From the NCBI GenBank assembly GCA_016712865.1, contig JADJQH010000002.1:124001-188000 (forward strand): a stretch of 64,000 bases of DNA, written 5' to 3'. The position numbers and the translations under genes were made by a program. Source of the DNA: Dokdonella sp. (GTDB lineage: Bacteria; Pseudomonadota; Gammaproteobacteria; Xanthomonadales; Rhodanobacteraceae). The notes beneath the pieces are model-generated. The model was given only the letters and a program-made list of their open reading frames with translations, made no database searches and was not told where the DNA came from. This document shows, piece by piece, positions 1 through 9,768 of this stretch (position 1 is its first letter; each line of letters begins with the position of its first letter).

Positions 1-326
1 ATTTCGCTTGCCATCAGCCAGGCATGTTCTTCGGCAAGCGCAATCGCCAGCTTGGGATTGCTGTCGAACAGCACTCCCAACTGGGCCAGGGCCGGAAGCT
101 TGGTGAAATCCCCGCGCATGCGCTGCACCGGACCACCTTCCTGATCGACGCAGATGAGGAATGGATCATCCGGCCGTTCCATGCGGATATCGTCGATCAG
201 ACTGGTGACCTGGTCGCGGTTGGCAAAATTGCGCGCGAACAGGATCACACCGCTCACCTGCTTGGCCGAAAGCCAGATGCGATCGTCGTCTGTCAGTGTC
301 TTGCCGGGAATGCCAATGATCAACAT
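1..326 (-). CDS. nagZ: Beta-N-acetylhexosaminidase NagZ, N-terminal part (runs off window start)
   Basis: Cytoplasmic glycoside hydrolase of family GH3 that removes GlcNAc from GlcNAc-anhydroMurNAc peptides during cell-wall recycling. Only about the first 108 residues lie in the window, starting at the ATG at 326 (MLIIGIPGKTL). The N-terminal barrel signature is clear: VSGVILFARNF, then ICVDQEGGPVQRMR near residues 70-85, the conserved GH3 substrate-binding segment. The catalytic Asp and the His of the flexible loop would lie outside the window. It sits about 100 bases downstream of rlmD on the same strand and may be co-transcribed. The identification rests on motifs and is strong despite the truncation by the window edge. 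Confidence 0.9.
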   Translation of the reverse strand, partial: MLIIGIPGKTLTDDDRIWLSAKQVSGVILFARNFANRDQVTSLIDDIRMERPDDPFLICVDQEGGPVQRMRGDFTKLPALAQLGVLFDSNPKLAIALAEEHAWLMASE

Positions 327-428
327 GCCTCAAGCGCCTCGCCTTTCCGTGTCATGCCGGTGAGCAACTGTATTCGCATCGCACAAAATCAGAATCCGGA
401 AACGTGTGGTGCGCATCCTACCGGGCTG

Positions 429-1724
429 TCATCGCTCGAACAATGCAATCGACTCCACGTGCGCAGTGTGCGGAAACATGTCCATGACGCCGGCTTCGCG
501 CAAGCGGAATCCGTGCTTGCTTACCAGGATGCCGGCGTCACGCGCCAGCGAACCCGGATGACAGGAAACATACACGATTCGGTCGGTTCCTTTTCGTGGC
601 AGGTATTCCAGTACCTGCGCTGCACCCGAACGTGGAGGATCGAGCAACAATTTGTCATATCGCGTTGCAGACCACGGTGCCGTGGACTGATCCAGGAACA
701 GATCCGCGGCATGGAAGCGGGCGTTGTCGATGCCATTGCGGGTTGCATTTTCGGCAGCACGGTTGACCAGGGCCTGGTCGCCTTCCACTCCCGCCACCGA
801 AGCAACCTGCCGCGCCACGGGCAAGGTGAAGTTGCCGAGCCCGCAAAACAGGTCCAGCACGCTGTCACCGGGCTGCGGCTGCAGCAGTTCCAGGGCCAAT
901 GCGATCATGCGCTGGTTCATGCCGGCATTGACCTGAACGAAGTCGAGCGGCTTGAACGCGAGGTCAAGATCCGCGGCATCGATGCGAAAATAAAGGTCGA
1001 TCCGATCCGGCCACAGCGGCACGACACTGTCCGGTCCCTTGGGTTGCAGCATGATGCCAAGCCCGTGGCTCTGGCCGAATGCCTTCAGGCGTTCCAGATC
1101 ATCCACACACAGCTCAACCAGGTTGCGGAACACGAGCACGACCGCATCGTCCCCGGCGGCAATCTCGATCTGGGCAATCTGCGCCTTGGCCTGCATCGAA
1201 CCAATCAGTTCCGACAGCGCATCGATATGCAGGCCGACATCCGGCAGCAGGGTGTGGCAGACGGAAAGATCGGCAACAAAACGCGGGTTGTCTTCGCGGA
1301 ATCCGACCAGAACCTTGTCCTTCTTTGCCACCCACTTGACCGACAGCCGTCCCTTGCGCCGATAGCCCCAGGGTTTGTCACTCAGCGCCGGCAACCAGCG
1401 CCCTGGCTCGACCTTGCCGATGCGTTCGAAATTCTCCGCCAGCACGCGCTGCTTGGCCTCGATCTGCTGCCCGGCAGCAAGGTGCTGCAAGGCGCAGCCG
1501 CCGCAAGTTCCGAAATGCGGGCATTTCGGCTCCACTCGATGCCCTGACGCCAACAGGATCTGATCGACCTTGGCCTCGTCGTAGTTCCTGTGACGACTGG
1601 TGTAGCGGAACGTGACGCGCTCACCCGGCAGCGCGCCTGCCACGAAAATCGCCTTGCCCTCCAGCCTTGCAACGCCGCGACCGTCATGATTCAAGCTGTC
1701 GATGATCACTTCCGGATTTTGCAT
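429..1724 (-). CDS. rlmD: 23S rRNA (uracil-1939-C5)-methyltransferase RlmD
   Basis: Iron-sulfur, SAM-dependent methyltransferase that makes m5U1939 in 23S rRNA. An N-terminal TRAM domain (about residues 1-60) is followed by the cluster ligands C68, C74 and C77 (CPHFGTCGGC) with a fourth Cys near 156. The SAM motif is DLFCGLGNFTLPVA and the catalytic region is LLLDPPRSGA followed by YVSCHPGSLARD with the nucleophilic Cys. The chosen ATG gives 431 residues and starts just before the TRAM domain (MQNPEVIIDSL). An in-frame ATG at 1763 would add 13 residues that look non-conserved, and neither start has a strong ribosome-binding site. It diverges from the receiver-Hpt gene. Confidence 0.95.
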   Translation of the reverse strand: MQNPEVIIDSLNHDGRGVARLEGKAIFVAGALPGERVTFRYTSRHRNYDEAKVDQILLASGHRVEPKCPHFGTCGGCALQHLAAGQQIEAKQRVLAENFERIGKVEPGRWLPALSDKPWGYRRKGRLSVKWVAKKDKVLVGFREDNPRFVADLSVCHTLLPDVGLHIDALSELIGSMQAKAQIAQIEIAAGDDAVVLVFRNLVELCVDDLERLKAFGQSHGLGIMLQPKGPDSVVPLWPDRIDLYFRIDAADLDLAFKPLDFVQVNAGMNQRMIALALELLQPQPGDSVLDLFCGLGNFTLPVARQVASVAGVEGDQALVNRAAENATRNGIDNARFHAADLFLDQSTAPWSATRYDKLLLDPPRSGAAQVLEYLPRKGTDRIVYVSCHPGSLARDAGILVSKHGFRLREAGVMDMFPHTAHVESIALFER

Positions 1725-1872
1725 GGCTACACGGTGACTGCGCGCTGGAGAAATCGCGCGCATGGTAGCAGCGAACCGGATTCATCCGTGACCGTGTGGC
1801 AACATCCACACCGCACCAACGCATGAGCAGGCACGCAATGACAATACAGTCACTGGATGCAGGTACGGAGAG

Positions 1873-2589
1873 GTGAAACAGATCCTCATCGTCGATGACA
1901 ATCCCCTGACCCTTGCCTGGTTTGACGAGGCAATCCGTCGCGCGGGGTTCACTCCCGTGCTGGCTGCCAACTCCGGCCAAGCCGTCGCGCTGGCAATCGG
2001 CGATGCGTTTGCGTTGATGCTGATTGATGCCAACTTGCCGGATCGCTCCGGCACCGCGACCCTTGCCGAAATTCGCTCGGGCAACGGCCCCAACCGGCAA
2101 ACGGTTGCCGTGCTGACCAGCGCGGATTCGACAATCCGGCAATCGGCTGCGCACGACATGGGCTTTGCCGATGTCCTTCACAAGCCGTTTGCGCTGGAGG
2201 AGCTGCGGGCGATTCTCGATCAGGCCATGGGCGCCGGTGCCAGTAACAGAGCTGGAATCTCCCTGCTCGATGATGATCAGTCCCGGCGGAACAGCGGCGG
2301 CAACGATGCCATCGCTGCCGCGTTGCGCTCCCTTTTCGTCAAGGAACTGGACGAACTGCCTGCCGAACTGGATGCGATGGCCGGAAATGCGGATTATTGC
2401 GCCTTGCGCGATCGCCTGCACCGACTGGATGCATCTGCCGGCATTTGTGGTACGCCGCAGCTGGCCGAGGCCTGCCGCACCCTTCGCAAGCAGATCAATG
2501 CTGATACGGAGTGGCCAGCGCGTGCCATCGAGGATTTTCTTGCCGCAAGCGGGCAAACGCTGGCGGCACTTAGAAACTCGCTGGAGTAA
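1873..2589 (+). CDS. Response regulator receiver fused to an Hpt-like domain
   Basis: A 238-residue signalling protein. Residues 1-118 form a receiver domain with the acidic pair D8/D9 (IVDDN), phospho-acceptor D52 (MLIDANLP), T82 and K104 (LHKPF). Residues about 135-235 look like a histidine phosphotransfer domain: H173 lies in LHRLDASAGICG, the position of the H-x-L-K-G signature, but the usual Lys-Gly is Asp-Ala. There is no DNA-binding domain, so it probably passes phosphate within a relay. GTG start; a GGAG lies only 2-3 bases upstream, an unusually short spacing. No histidine kinase is nearby, so the partner is unknown. It converges on recO with an 8-base gap. Confidence 0.85.
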   Translation: MKQILIVDDNPLTLAWFDEAIRRAGFTPVLAANSGQAVALAIGDAFALMLIDANLPDRSGTATLAEIRSGNGPNRQTVAVLTSADSTIRQSAAHDMGFADVLHKPFALEELRAILDQAMGAGASNRAGISLLDDDQSRRNSGGNDAIAAALRSLFVKELDELPAELDAMAGNADYCALRDRLHRLDASAGICGTPQLAEACRTLRKQINADTEWPARAIEDFLAASGQTLAALRNSLE

Positions 2590-2597
2590 AACGCGCC

Positions 2598-3314
2598 TTA
2601 GCGATTTTGCCCGCCCGCAGGCGGCTGCATGCTCCATGCCCGGAGCAAACCGCCACCCAACTGGTTTTGCAGCAACTGGCGCATGAGCAAACGCAGGATT
2701 CTTGCGCATTCCGCGTCTGGCATTTCGTCACGAGCCAGGGCAAGCAATGCGGCACCTGGGATCATCAAGCCATCCGCTTGCCCACGCCAGGGCCGTGGTC
2801 CTGCATCCATCACATAGGCGTAGCTTGATTCCGCATCCACGCGCCGGCCAGATTCGATGTCCTGCTCAAGAACAAGGCCATAGCCAAGGTCAGCCAGGAG
2901 GTCGCGCTCGAAGCGACGCAAGGTCCAGGCTTCGGACTCACCGGTTGCCAGGCCATCAAGGCAAGCGACGTAATGCTCGAACAATCCCGAGTGCGGGTCA
3001 GCACGCGCACTGAGGCGCAGGACGAGTTCATTGACATACATGGCACTGACCAGTCGCTGTGCAGAAACCGCGTGCGCGGCCCCGACCGCTTCTGCAAGGG
3101 TCAGGGCGAACAGCTCGCCATTGCCCATCCAGCTCAGGCGCAATGGCTGCAATGGTTGCAGGATGGCCCGCGAAAAGCGGCTGCGCTCACGCCGTACGCC
3201 CCTGGCCACAAGTCCGACCCGGCCGTGTTCCAGGCTCAGGCATTCAAGCAGCAGGGAGGTTTCCCGATATGCACGCGCGTGCAGGACATAGGCAGGCTGA
3301 GCTTCCACGCGCAT
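2598..3314 (-). CDS. recO: DNA repair protein RecO
   Basis: RecF-pathway recombination mediator that loads RecA on SSB-coated DNA together with RecR (also in this window at 34960-35559). 238 residues, normal for the family. The N-terminal OB fold is recognisable (AYVLHARAYRETSLLLECLS, then GRVGLVARGVRR), with the helical C-terminal part after residue 80. It lies 21 bases downstream of era, in the lepB-rnc-era-recO order conserved in gammaproteobacteria. No CxxC zinc-finger pair is visible, as in other proteobacterial RecO proteins. Confidence 0.95.
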   Translation of the reverse strand: MRVEAQPAYVLHARAYRETSLLLECLSLEHGRVGLVARGVRRERSRFSRAILQPLQPLRLSWMGNGELFALTLAEAVGAAHAVSAQRLVSAMYVNELVLRLSARADPHSGLFEHYVACLDGLATGESEAWTLRRFERDLLADLGYGLVLEQDIESGRRVDAESSYAYVMDAGPRPWRGQADGLMIPGAALLALARDEMPDAECARILRLLMRQLLQNQLGGGLLRAWSMQPPAGGQNR

Positions 3315-3335
3315 CAGCGGCGATCCGTGTCCTGC

Positions 3336-4241
3336 TCAGTCCATGTAGCCAAGTTGGCGCAGCAACCCGTCGTCATCCGACCAGTTTTCGCGCACCTTCA
3401 CCCACAATTGCAGGAACACCTTTCCGCCGAACATGGTTTCCATGCGGCGGCGTGCCTGGCTGCCGATGGCCTTGAGCTGCGCACCGCCAGCGCCGATCAC
3501 GATGGCCTTCTGGCCTTCGCGTTCAACCCAGATGGCGGCCGAAATCCTGGCGAGCTCGCCATCCTGCTCGAAGCGTTCGATCTCCACCGTCGTCGCGTAG
3601 GGCAATTCGTCCGAAAGACGCAGCATCAACTGTTCGCGGATCATCTCGGCCGCGAGAAAGCGCTCGCTGCGATCAGTCAGGTCATCCTCGGCATAGACCG
3701 CCTGCCCTTCCGGGAGCAGGCGCACCACGTCATTCATCAACGCCTTGAGCCCTTTGCCGCGCGTGGCCTGCAGGTAATGGATGCCTTGATACGCATGGCG
3801 TTTGCTGATGGATTCGACAAACGGCAGGAGATCCGCCTTGTCCTTGACCAGGTCGATCTTGTTGATGACAAGCAAACATGGAATATCGCGCTGCTCGATC
3901 AGCTTCCAGACCTGCTCATCCTCATCGGTCCAGCGCGGCGCGGCAATCACGTGCAGGAGGACATCGGCTTCATCCGGCGCATGTCTGGCCACGCGATTCA
4001 ATTGCCGGTTCATGGCACGCTTGCCGCCCTCGTGTAGACCCGGCGTATCAAGAAATGCAATCTGGGCATGTTCATGAGTGGCAATTCCCAGAATGCGGTG
4101 CCGGGTGGTCTGCGGTTTCGGCGACACGATGCTGAGGTCCGCACCGATCAATGCATTGAGCAGGGTCGATTTGCCGACATTGGGGCGCCCCAACAGGGCA
4201 ACGTGGCCAAAACGCGAAGGCTGGACATCGAACCCGCTCAC
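3336..4241 (-). CDS. era: GTPase Era
   Basis: Essential GTPase that binds the 3' end of 16S rRNA and takes part in 30S assembly. 301 residues. G1 is GRPNVGKSTLLN (about residues 17-28), G3 is DTPG, and G4 is NKIDL. A C-terminal KH domain contains the IWVEREGQKAIVIGAGG signature. The ATG overlaps the rnc stop codon (ATGA), so the two are translationally coupled, which fits the shared role in rRNA maturation. Confidence 0.97.
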   Translation of the reverse strand: MSGFDVQPSRFGHVALLGRPNVGKSTLLNALIGADLSIVSPKPQTTRHRILGIATHEHAQIAFLDTPGLHEGGKRAMNRQLNRVARHAPDEADVLLHVIAAPRWTDEDEQVWKLIEQRDIPCLLVINKIDLVKDKADLLPFVESISKRHAYQGIHYLQATRGKGLKALMNDVVRLLPEGQAVYAEDDLTDRSERFLAAEMIREQLMLRLSDELPYATTVEIERFEQDGELARISAAIWVEREGQKAIVIGAGGAQLKAIGSQARRRMETMFGGKVFLQLWVKVRENWSDDDGLLRQLGYMD

Positions 4242-4930
4242 GACCGCCTGTCCTTCTTGCGCATCGCAATCATGTTTCTGACCGGTTCCAACAGAAGCTC
4301 GGCTGCGGCTTGCTCGGCGGCCCGCCGGCTTGTTCCCGTGCCGCTATCGCGCATGGCGAGCGATTCCACCGCACAGCTCACCTCAAACGTCTTCGAATGA
4401 TCATCGCCCGAGGTGGAGATCAACTCGTATTCCGGCAAGGGCAGGCCATTGGCCTGCAACAGCTCTTGCAGCGAGGTCTTGGGGTCTTTCGTGCCCATGT
4501 TTTGAGCGGACTTGATGCGCTCGGCGAAGATGTTTCGCACATGGTTGCGACAGGCTTCCCAGCCAGCGTCAAGATAAATCGCCGCGATCAGGGCTTCGAC
4601 GGTATCGGCGAGAATTGAATCACGCCGGAAACCACCGCTCTTGAGCTCGCCGGGCCCAAGCAGGACATGCTCGCCGAGGTCGAACTCACGCGCCAGCTGG
4701 GCCAGCGCGGCACCACTGACCAGCGCGGCACGCAGACGCGTCATTTCGCCTTCACTGGCCTTCGGAAAGCACTCGTAGATGAATTCGGCCACCAGCAGAT
4801 TCAGCAAGGCATCGCCAAGAAATTCGAGCCGCTCATTGTTTGGCCGCCCGGCGCTGCGATGGGTCAGCGCCTGCTTCAACAGACCGGCATCGGAGTAGCA
4901 ATGCCCGAGTGGCGCCTCGCTATTCGTCAT
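4238..4930 (-). CDS. rnc: Ribonuclease III
   Basis: Double-strand-specific endoribonuclease that processes rRNA precursors and structured mRNAs. The ATG at 4930 (MTNSEAPLGHCYSD) gives 230 residues, the usual length. The catalytic signature NERLEFLGDALLNL is near residues 35-50 and the second acidic site ADTVEALIAAIYLD near 110-125. A dsRNA-binding domain follows (DPKTSLQELLQANG to RRAAEQAAAELLL). The open frame continues upstream without a stop to 5317 only because the preceding DUF4845 gene is frameshifted; that extension is not part of RNase III. Its stop overlaps the start of era. Confidence 0.96.
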   Translation of the reverse strand: MTNSEAPLGHCYSDAGLLKQALTHRSAGRPNNERLEFLGDALLNLLVAEFIYECFPKASEGEMTRLRAALVSGAALAQLAREFDLGEHVLLGPGELKSGGFRRDSILADTVEALIAAIYLDAGWEACRNHVRNIFAERIKSAQNMGTKDPKTSLQELLQANGLPLPEYELISTSGDDHSKTFEVSCAVESLAMRDSGTGTSRRAAEQAAAELLLEPVRNMIAMRKKDRRS

Positions 4931-5308
4931 CCGCGCCAGAGAGGTTGACCGTCTTGTCGAAAGTGGCGAGCAACTCGAGGTTGTGGACGAATGGCACCCT
5001 GCGCTCGTATCGGATGCGCAACGAGGACTTGCCACCTTCGCGCTTGACCATGATCGATTCCGGGGGATGGCGCTTCTTCGACATACTGCATATCGAGATG
5101 CAACACCGAGTTTTCGCCGAACCTGCTCCGGCGACAGATTGCTGGAACCCGGCTCTTCCTTTATCTGCTCCATTGCTTTCACCACCCCCATGTACTCCGA
5201 ATACATCGGGATCAGGCGCATCGCCAGATAGGCAAAGAATCCAACCACCGCCATCAGCATCAGAAATCCGATCAACGTGATTCCGCGATTCCTGTAACGA
5301 GTCAACAT
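4920..5308 (-). pseudogene. DUF4845 membrane protein gene, frameshifted
   Basis: Small membrane-anchored protein found between lepB and rnc in many gammaproteobacteria; function unknown. The start is normal: ATG at 5308 with GGAG eight bases upstream, then a membrane segment (GITLIGFLMLMAVVGFFAYL) and MRLIPMYSEYMGVVKAMEQI. After ...VRRKLGV (about 5100) this frame becomes nonsense and runs on into rnc. The expected C-terminal half (MVKREGGKSSLRIRYERR, VPFVHNLELLATFDK) is intact in another frame and stops at 4920, overlapping the rnc start. A short stretch in the third frame (LDMQYVEEAPSP) also looks native, so there may be one 1-base deletion or two small indels, possibly at the CCCCC run at 5061-5065. 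It could be a true mutation or a sequencing error. Confidence 0.8.
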
Positions 5309-5322
5309 GATGCTCACTCCGC

Positions 5323-6219
5323 TTAGTTGATAACGGTGCCGATTCGACGATAGTCGATGGTGTCATCCCAATTGAACCAGATCAGAATGGCCTTGCCCAC
5401 CAGATTGGATTCCGGAACAAAGCCCCAGTAGCGGCTATCGGCACTGCTGTCCCTATTGTCACCCATGACAAAGTAGCTGTCTGGCGGAACACGCCACGTT
5501 CCTTCAAGGCCGGCGTTGCTTTGCTGGACCATCATCCGATGGCTTTGCGTCGAGAGCATCTCGTCCTTGACCTGCGCACCGTCCATATTGCGCCCGGCTT
5601 CGGCCGGGCCGATGTAGGGTGCCACATAGACTTGAGAAATCTCCTTACCATTAACCCACAAAACCTTGTTCCTATAGGTTATTTCATCGCCAGGCAGGCC
5701 AACCACGCGCTTGATGTAATCCTGTTTGGGTACCGGACTCAAAGGTTCGAAGCAGGGTGTACCGCTGCGCACCGTCTCGCCCCCACGCTCACACTGGTAG
5801 CCGGGGTAACGGAACACGATCACGTCACCCCGTTCAGGTTCGCCCAGTTCCAGGAACTTGCTGTTGAGAACCGGCAAGCGCAGGCCATAGGAAAACTTGT
5901 TGACCAGAATGAAATCACCAATCAGCAAGGTCGGCATCATCGAGCCGGACGGAATCTTGAAAGGCTCCACGATGAAGGAGCGGAACACCAGGATCAGAAC
6001 CAGAACCGGGAAGAAGGAGCGCGCGTACTCGGTGATCACGGGCTCGCGCAGGGCCTCCTGCATGCGCGCCTTGCGTTCGGGTTCCGAAAGCGCGGTGATT
6101 TCACCGATGCTGCGCGCCTGCGCGTTTCGCGCGGGGGCAAATGCCAGCTTGTCGATCAGCCAGATGACGCCGGTAAGCGCGCTCAATACGACCAGGATCA
6201 GGGCAAGATCGAAATTCAT
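5323..6219 (-). CDS. lepB: Signal peptidase I
   Basis: Inner-membrane serine protease that removes signal peptides from exported proteins. 298 residues. Two membrane segments are visible: residues 4-22 and about 68-84 (SFFPVLVLILVF). Box B, IPSGSMMPTLLIGD, holds the catalytic Ser93; box D, DYIKRVVGLPGDE, holds the general base Lys170; box E is MGDNRDSSADSRYWG. It is in the lepA-lepB-DUF4845-rnc-era-recO series, 14 bases before the damaged DUF4845 gene. Confidence 0.97.
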   Translation of the reverse strand: MNFDLALILVVLSALTGVIWLIDKLAFAPARNAQARSIGEITALSEPERKARMQEALREPVITEYARSFFPVLVLILVFRSFIVEPFKIPSGSMMPTLLIGDFILVNKFSYGLRLPVLNSKFLELGEPERGDVIVFRYPGYQCERGGETVRSGTPCFEPLSPVPKQDYIKRVVGLPGDEITYRNKVLWVNGKEISQVYVAPYIGPAEAGRNMDGAQVKDEMLSTQSHRMMVQQSNAGLEGTWRVPPDSYFVMGDNRDSSADSRYWGFVPESNLVGKAILIWFNWDDTIDYRRIGTVIN

Positions 6220-6263
6220 TTACCTTCCTCGTTGCTGACTGTTTGGCGCGGCAATCCGCCTCA

Positions 6264-8057
6264 TCATTTCTTGTCGGTCTGCAGGACGGCCAGGAACGCC
6301 TCCTGCGGAACATCAACCCGCCCAACCTGCTTCATGCGCTTCTTGCCTTCCTTTTGCTTTTCCAACAGTTTGCGCTTGCGTGTTACATCGCCGCCATAGC
6401 ATTTCGCCAGCACGTTCTTGCGCAGGGCCTTGACCGTTGATCGCGCAATGATCTGCGCACCGATCGCGCCCTGGATCGCCACATCGAACTGCTGCCTGGG
6501 GATCAGGTCCTTCATGCGCTCGACCAGCTCACGTCCGCGCCGATCGGCGGCAGACCTGTGCAGGACCAGGCTCAGCGCATCAACGCGCTCCCCGTTGATG
6601 AGCACATCCAGGCGCACCAATGGGGCGACCTGGAAACGCTCGAAATGATAGTCCATCGAGGCATAGCCCCGGGAAACCGACTTCAGGCGATCGAAGAAAT
6701 CCAGCACCACTTCGGCCAGCGGCAGCTCGTAGCTGATCTGCACCTGGTTGGCCATGTAGTGGATCGAACGCTGCACGCCGCGCTTTTCCTCGCACAGCTT
6801 GATGACATTGCCGATATGCTCCGGCGGCGTCAGGATGTTGGCGACAATGATCGGCTCGCGGATCTCCTGGATGTTCTGGCTGGCGGGCATCTTGGCCGGA
6901 TTGTCCAGCGGCAGCACGCTGCCATCGGTCAGCACCACCTCGTAAATGACGGTAGGCGCCGTGCTGATCAGATCCAGGTCGTATTCGCGCTCCAAGCGCT
7001 CCTGGATGATGTCCATGTGCAGCAGGCCGAGGAATCCGCAGCGGAAACCGAAACCCATGGCTTCGGAGCTTTCCGGCTCGAAATGCAAGGCCGCGTCGTT
7101 GAGCTTGAGCTTCTCCAGCGCTTCGCGCAGCGCGGGAAAATCTTCGGCATTGACCGGGAAAAGCCCTGCGAATACGCGGGGCTGGACCTTCTGGAATCCG
7201 GGTAGCGCGTGCGGCGCCGGATCGGCATTGTGGGTGAGGGTGTCTCCGACGGGTGCGCCGTGGACTTCCTTGATCGAGGCAGAAACCCAACCCACCTCGC
7301 CACCGCCCAGCTTGTTCTTGACCAGTCTCTTGGGCGTGAACACGCCAACCTGGTCAACCTCATGCCAGCGCCCGGTCGACATCACCAGGATCTTGTCCTT
7401 GGGCTTGATCTCGCCTTGCATCACCCGCACCAGCGATACCACACCCAGGTAGTTGTCGAACCAGGAATCGATGATCAGCGCCTGCAGCTTGTCGGTATCG
7501 CGCGGCTGCGGTGGCGGAATGCGCTCGACAATGGCCTCCAGAACCGCTTCCACGTTGAGGCCGGTCTTCGCGCTGATTGCCACGGCATCGTCGGCGTCAA
7601 TACCGATGACCGCCTCGATCTCCTCTTTTGCCCTCTCGATGTCCGCGGTGGGAAGGTCGATCTTGTTGAGCACGGGAATTACGGTCAGTCCCTGCTCCAC
7701 CGCCGTGTAGCAATTGGCCACGGACTGCGCTTCCACGCCTTGGGCCGCATCCACCACCAGCAAGGCACCTTCACAGGCAGCCAGCGAGCGGCTGACTTCG
7801 TAGGAAAAGTCCACATGCCCGGGGGTATCGATGAAGTTCAGCTGGTACGTCTTGCCGTCCCGCGCGGTGTAGGGCAGCGAGACACTTTGCGCCTTGATGG
7901 TGATTCCACGCTCGCGTTCGATCGGGTTGGAATCCAGGACCTGGGCGGACATTTCCCGCTGCTGCAGGCCACCGCACAACTGGATGATGCGGTCGGCAAG
8001 CGTGGATTTGCCGTGGTCTACATGGGCAATGATCGAGAAGTTTCGTATGTGGTCCAT
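6264..8057 (-). CDS. lepA: Elongation factor 4 (LepA)
   Basis: Ribosome-bound GTPase related to EF-G that acts in back-translocation or initiation. 597 residues, the normal size. G1 is [13 protein letters not shown], switch II is [12 protein letters not shown], and G4 is NKIDL. The C-terminal domain unique to LepA is present ([20 protein letters not shown]). It is followed by lepB on the same strand with a 44-base gap, as in E. coli. Confidence 0.97.
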   Translation of the reverse strand: MDHIRNFSIIAHVDHGKSTLADRIIQLCGGLQQREMSAQVLDSNPIERERGITIKAQSVSLPYTARDGKTYQLNFIDTPGHVDFSYEVSRSLAACEGALLVVDAAQGVEAQSVANCYTAVEQGLTVIPVLNKIDLPTADIERAKEEIEAVIGIDADDAVAISAKTGLNVEAVLEAIVERIPPPQPRDTDKLQALIIDSWFDNYLGVVSLVRVMQGEIKPKDKILVMSTGRWHEVDQVGVFTPKRLVKNKLGGGEVGWVSASIKEVHGAPVGDTLTHNADPAPHALPGFQKVQPRVFAGLFPVNAEDFPALREALEKLKLNDAALHFEPESSEAMGFGFRCGFLGLLHMDIIQERLEREYDLDLISTAPTVIYEVVLTDGSVLPLDNPAKMPASQNIQEIREPIIVANILTPPEHIGNVIKLCEEKRGVQRSIHYMANQVQISYELPLAEVVLDFFDRLKSVSRGYASMDYHFERFQVAPLVRLDVLINGERVDALSLVLHRSAADRRGRELVERMKDLIPRQQFDVAIQGAIGAQIIARSTVKALRKNVLAKCYGGDVTRKRKLLEKQKEGKKRMKQVGRVDVPQEAFLAVLQTDKK

Positions 8058-8214
8058 CGGAAGCGCCGTTGGTGCCGATCATCCGACCGGCACAAAACGG
8101 CGATTATCGCAGATTGCGCCCGGAATTGGCTGCGCCGCAGCATCCGGAACCTGCCCGTCCCGACCGGCCTTTCCAGGTGACCGGGCCGGGCGGGTTCTGC
8201 TGACGTCCCGGAGC

Positions 8215-9651
8215 CTACTGCGCTTCCGCCTTGGGCACGGTCAAGGCCACAAACGAGGTGACATCGTCGCGCCGGATCAGCAGCATGACCGAGTCATCCG
8301 GCTTGAGTGCCTTTGCCGCGCTATTGAAGGCGACCGCTGAATCCACCGAGCTGCGGCCAACCATCAGCACGATGTCTCCGGGTTGCAGGGCGGCCCGACG
8401 CGCGGCCTCGCCGTTGATGGCAGTGATCAACACTCCACCGGCCTCCAGGCCCAACTGCTTGCGCTGCTCAGCCGTCAGGTCTTCAACCTGGATTCCCAGC
8501 GGGTTGGCAGAGGGCGCCTTGGCCACTGCCGGCGAATTCGAACCCTGCACTCCTTGTGGCAGTTCGCCAACCGTCACCGCCAGCTTCATGGTCTTGCCAT
8601 TGCGGAAGATCTCGAGTTGCGACTTCGTGCCCGGCGGTGTCATGCCGACGATCGGGGGCAAGTCCGAAGAGCCGACGATTTCTCGGCCATCAAATCCGAG
8701 GATCACATCACCGACCTTGACCCCGGCCTTCTCGGCCGCACCACCCGCGGTGACGTTGTTCACCAGTGCGCCGCCACTGCGCGGAAGCCCCAGGGCCTTG
8801 GCAGAGGCTCGATCCACGTTCTGGATCTGCACGCCGATCATGCCGCGCGAAACGTGGCCATTCTCCTTGAGCTGCTGCATGGTATTCATGGCCACGGAAA
8901 TCGGAATGGCAAACGAAACGCCCATGTAGCCGCCCGTATTCGAGAAGATCTGCGAATTGATGCCGACCACCTCTCCACTGAGGTTGAACAGCGGGCCACC
9001 TGAATTGCCGGGATTGATCGGCACATCGGTCTGGATGAAGGGAACGTATTGCTGGCTGCGGTCGTATCCGCGGCCAATTGCGCTGACGATGCCGTGGGTG
9101 ACCGTGTGATCCATGCCAAACGGAGAGCCGATCGCGACTACCCATTGACCGGGTCGCAGCTTGGTCGAATCTCCAATGCTGACCACCGGCAAGCCGCCCG
9201 CGTCGATCTTGAGCAAGGCAATATCGGTTTGTTCGTCGGTGCCAATGATCTTTGCATCCAGTTCGCGACGATCGGAAAGTCGTACGGTGACCTGATCCGC
9301 ACCATCCACCACATGATTGTTGGTGAGAATGTAGCCGTCCGCCGAAACTATGAAGCCTGACCCGGCAGAATGACGTTCACCGCGCGGCTGCTGGCCGGGC
9401 GGAATCGGCCCGAAGAATCGGCGGAAGATTTCAGGAACATCCTGTTGATCACCGGAGCCGGGGAACTGGGAACTGGAAGGGAACTTGCTTGAGGTGACCG
9501 CCTGCACGTTGACGATTGCCGGCGCATTTTTCTCGACCAGCCCGATGAAATCCGGCAGATCTGCCGCGAATGCATGGCCTGCCGCCAGCATCAGGAACAT
9601 CCAGACACTGCAGAAGGCGATGGTTGCGCGCTTGTAGAAGGGATGGTTCAT
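8215..9651 (-). CDS. mucD: Periplasmic HtrA-family serine protease (MucD/DegP-like)
   Basis: Periplasmic quality-control protease. The ATG at 9651 has GAGGAGAG upstream and yields a signal peptide ending HAFA/ADLPD; a longer in-frame start at 9732 would put 27 residues before the signal peptide and is rejected. Mature protein of about 450 residues: trypsin-like domain with the triad H113 (NNHVVDGA), D143 (TDIALLKID) and S217 (NPGNSGGPLFN), then two PDZ domains (about 255-345 and 370-470). It is the last gene of the rpoE-rseA-rseB-mucD order, where the protease limits sigma-E signalling by clearing misfolded envelope proteins. Confidence 0.93.
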   Translation of the reverse strand: MNHPFYKRATIAFCSVWMFLMLAAGHAFAADLPDFIGLVEKNAPAIVNVQAVTSSKFPSSSQFPGSGDQQDVPEIFRRFFGPIPPGQQPRGERHSAGSGFIVSADGYILTNNHVVDGADQVTVRLSDRRELDAKIIGTDEQTDIALLKIDAGGLPVVSIGDSTKLRPGQWVVAIGSPFGMDHTVTHGIVSAIGRGYDRSQQYVPFIQTDVPINPGNSGGPLFNLSGEVVGINSQIFSNTGGYMGVSFAIPISVAMNTMQQLKENGHVSRGMIGVQIQNVDRASAKALGLPRSGGALVNNVTAGGAAEKAGVKVGDVILGFDGREIVGSSDLPPIVGMTPPGTKSQLEIFRNGKTMKLAVTVGELPQGVQGSNSPAVAKAPSANPLGIQVEDLTAEQRKQLGLEAGGVLITAINGEAARRAALQPGDIVLMVGRSSVDSAVAFNSAAKALKPDDSVMLLIRRDDVTSFVALTVPKAEAQ

Positions 9652-9768
9652 GTTTGCTCTCCTCGTTGCCCTGGCAACGATTTCTGGAATGATGATTCGC
9701 TCAAAAAGAATCGGCCCGTTTGATACCCGCATTGCAGCAAAGTTCCACCACAGGCAAACACACTGCCG

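Noticed and set aside
24-1547. 507-codon open frame on the plus strand
   Set aside because: It is antisense to nagZ and rlmD, which show clear family motifs; high-GC third-position bias creates such mirrors.
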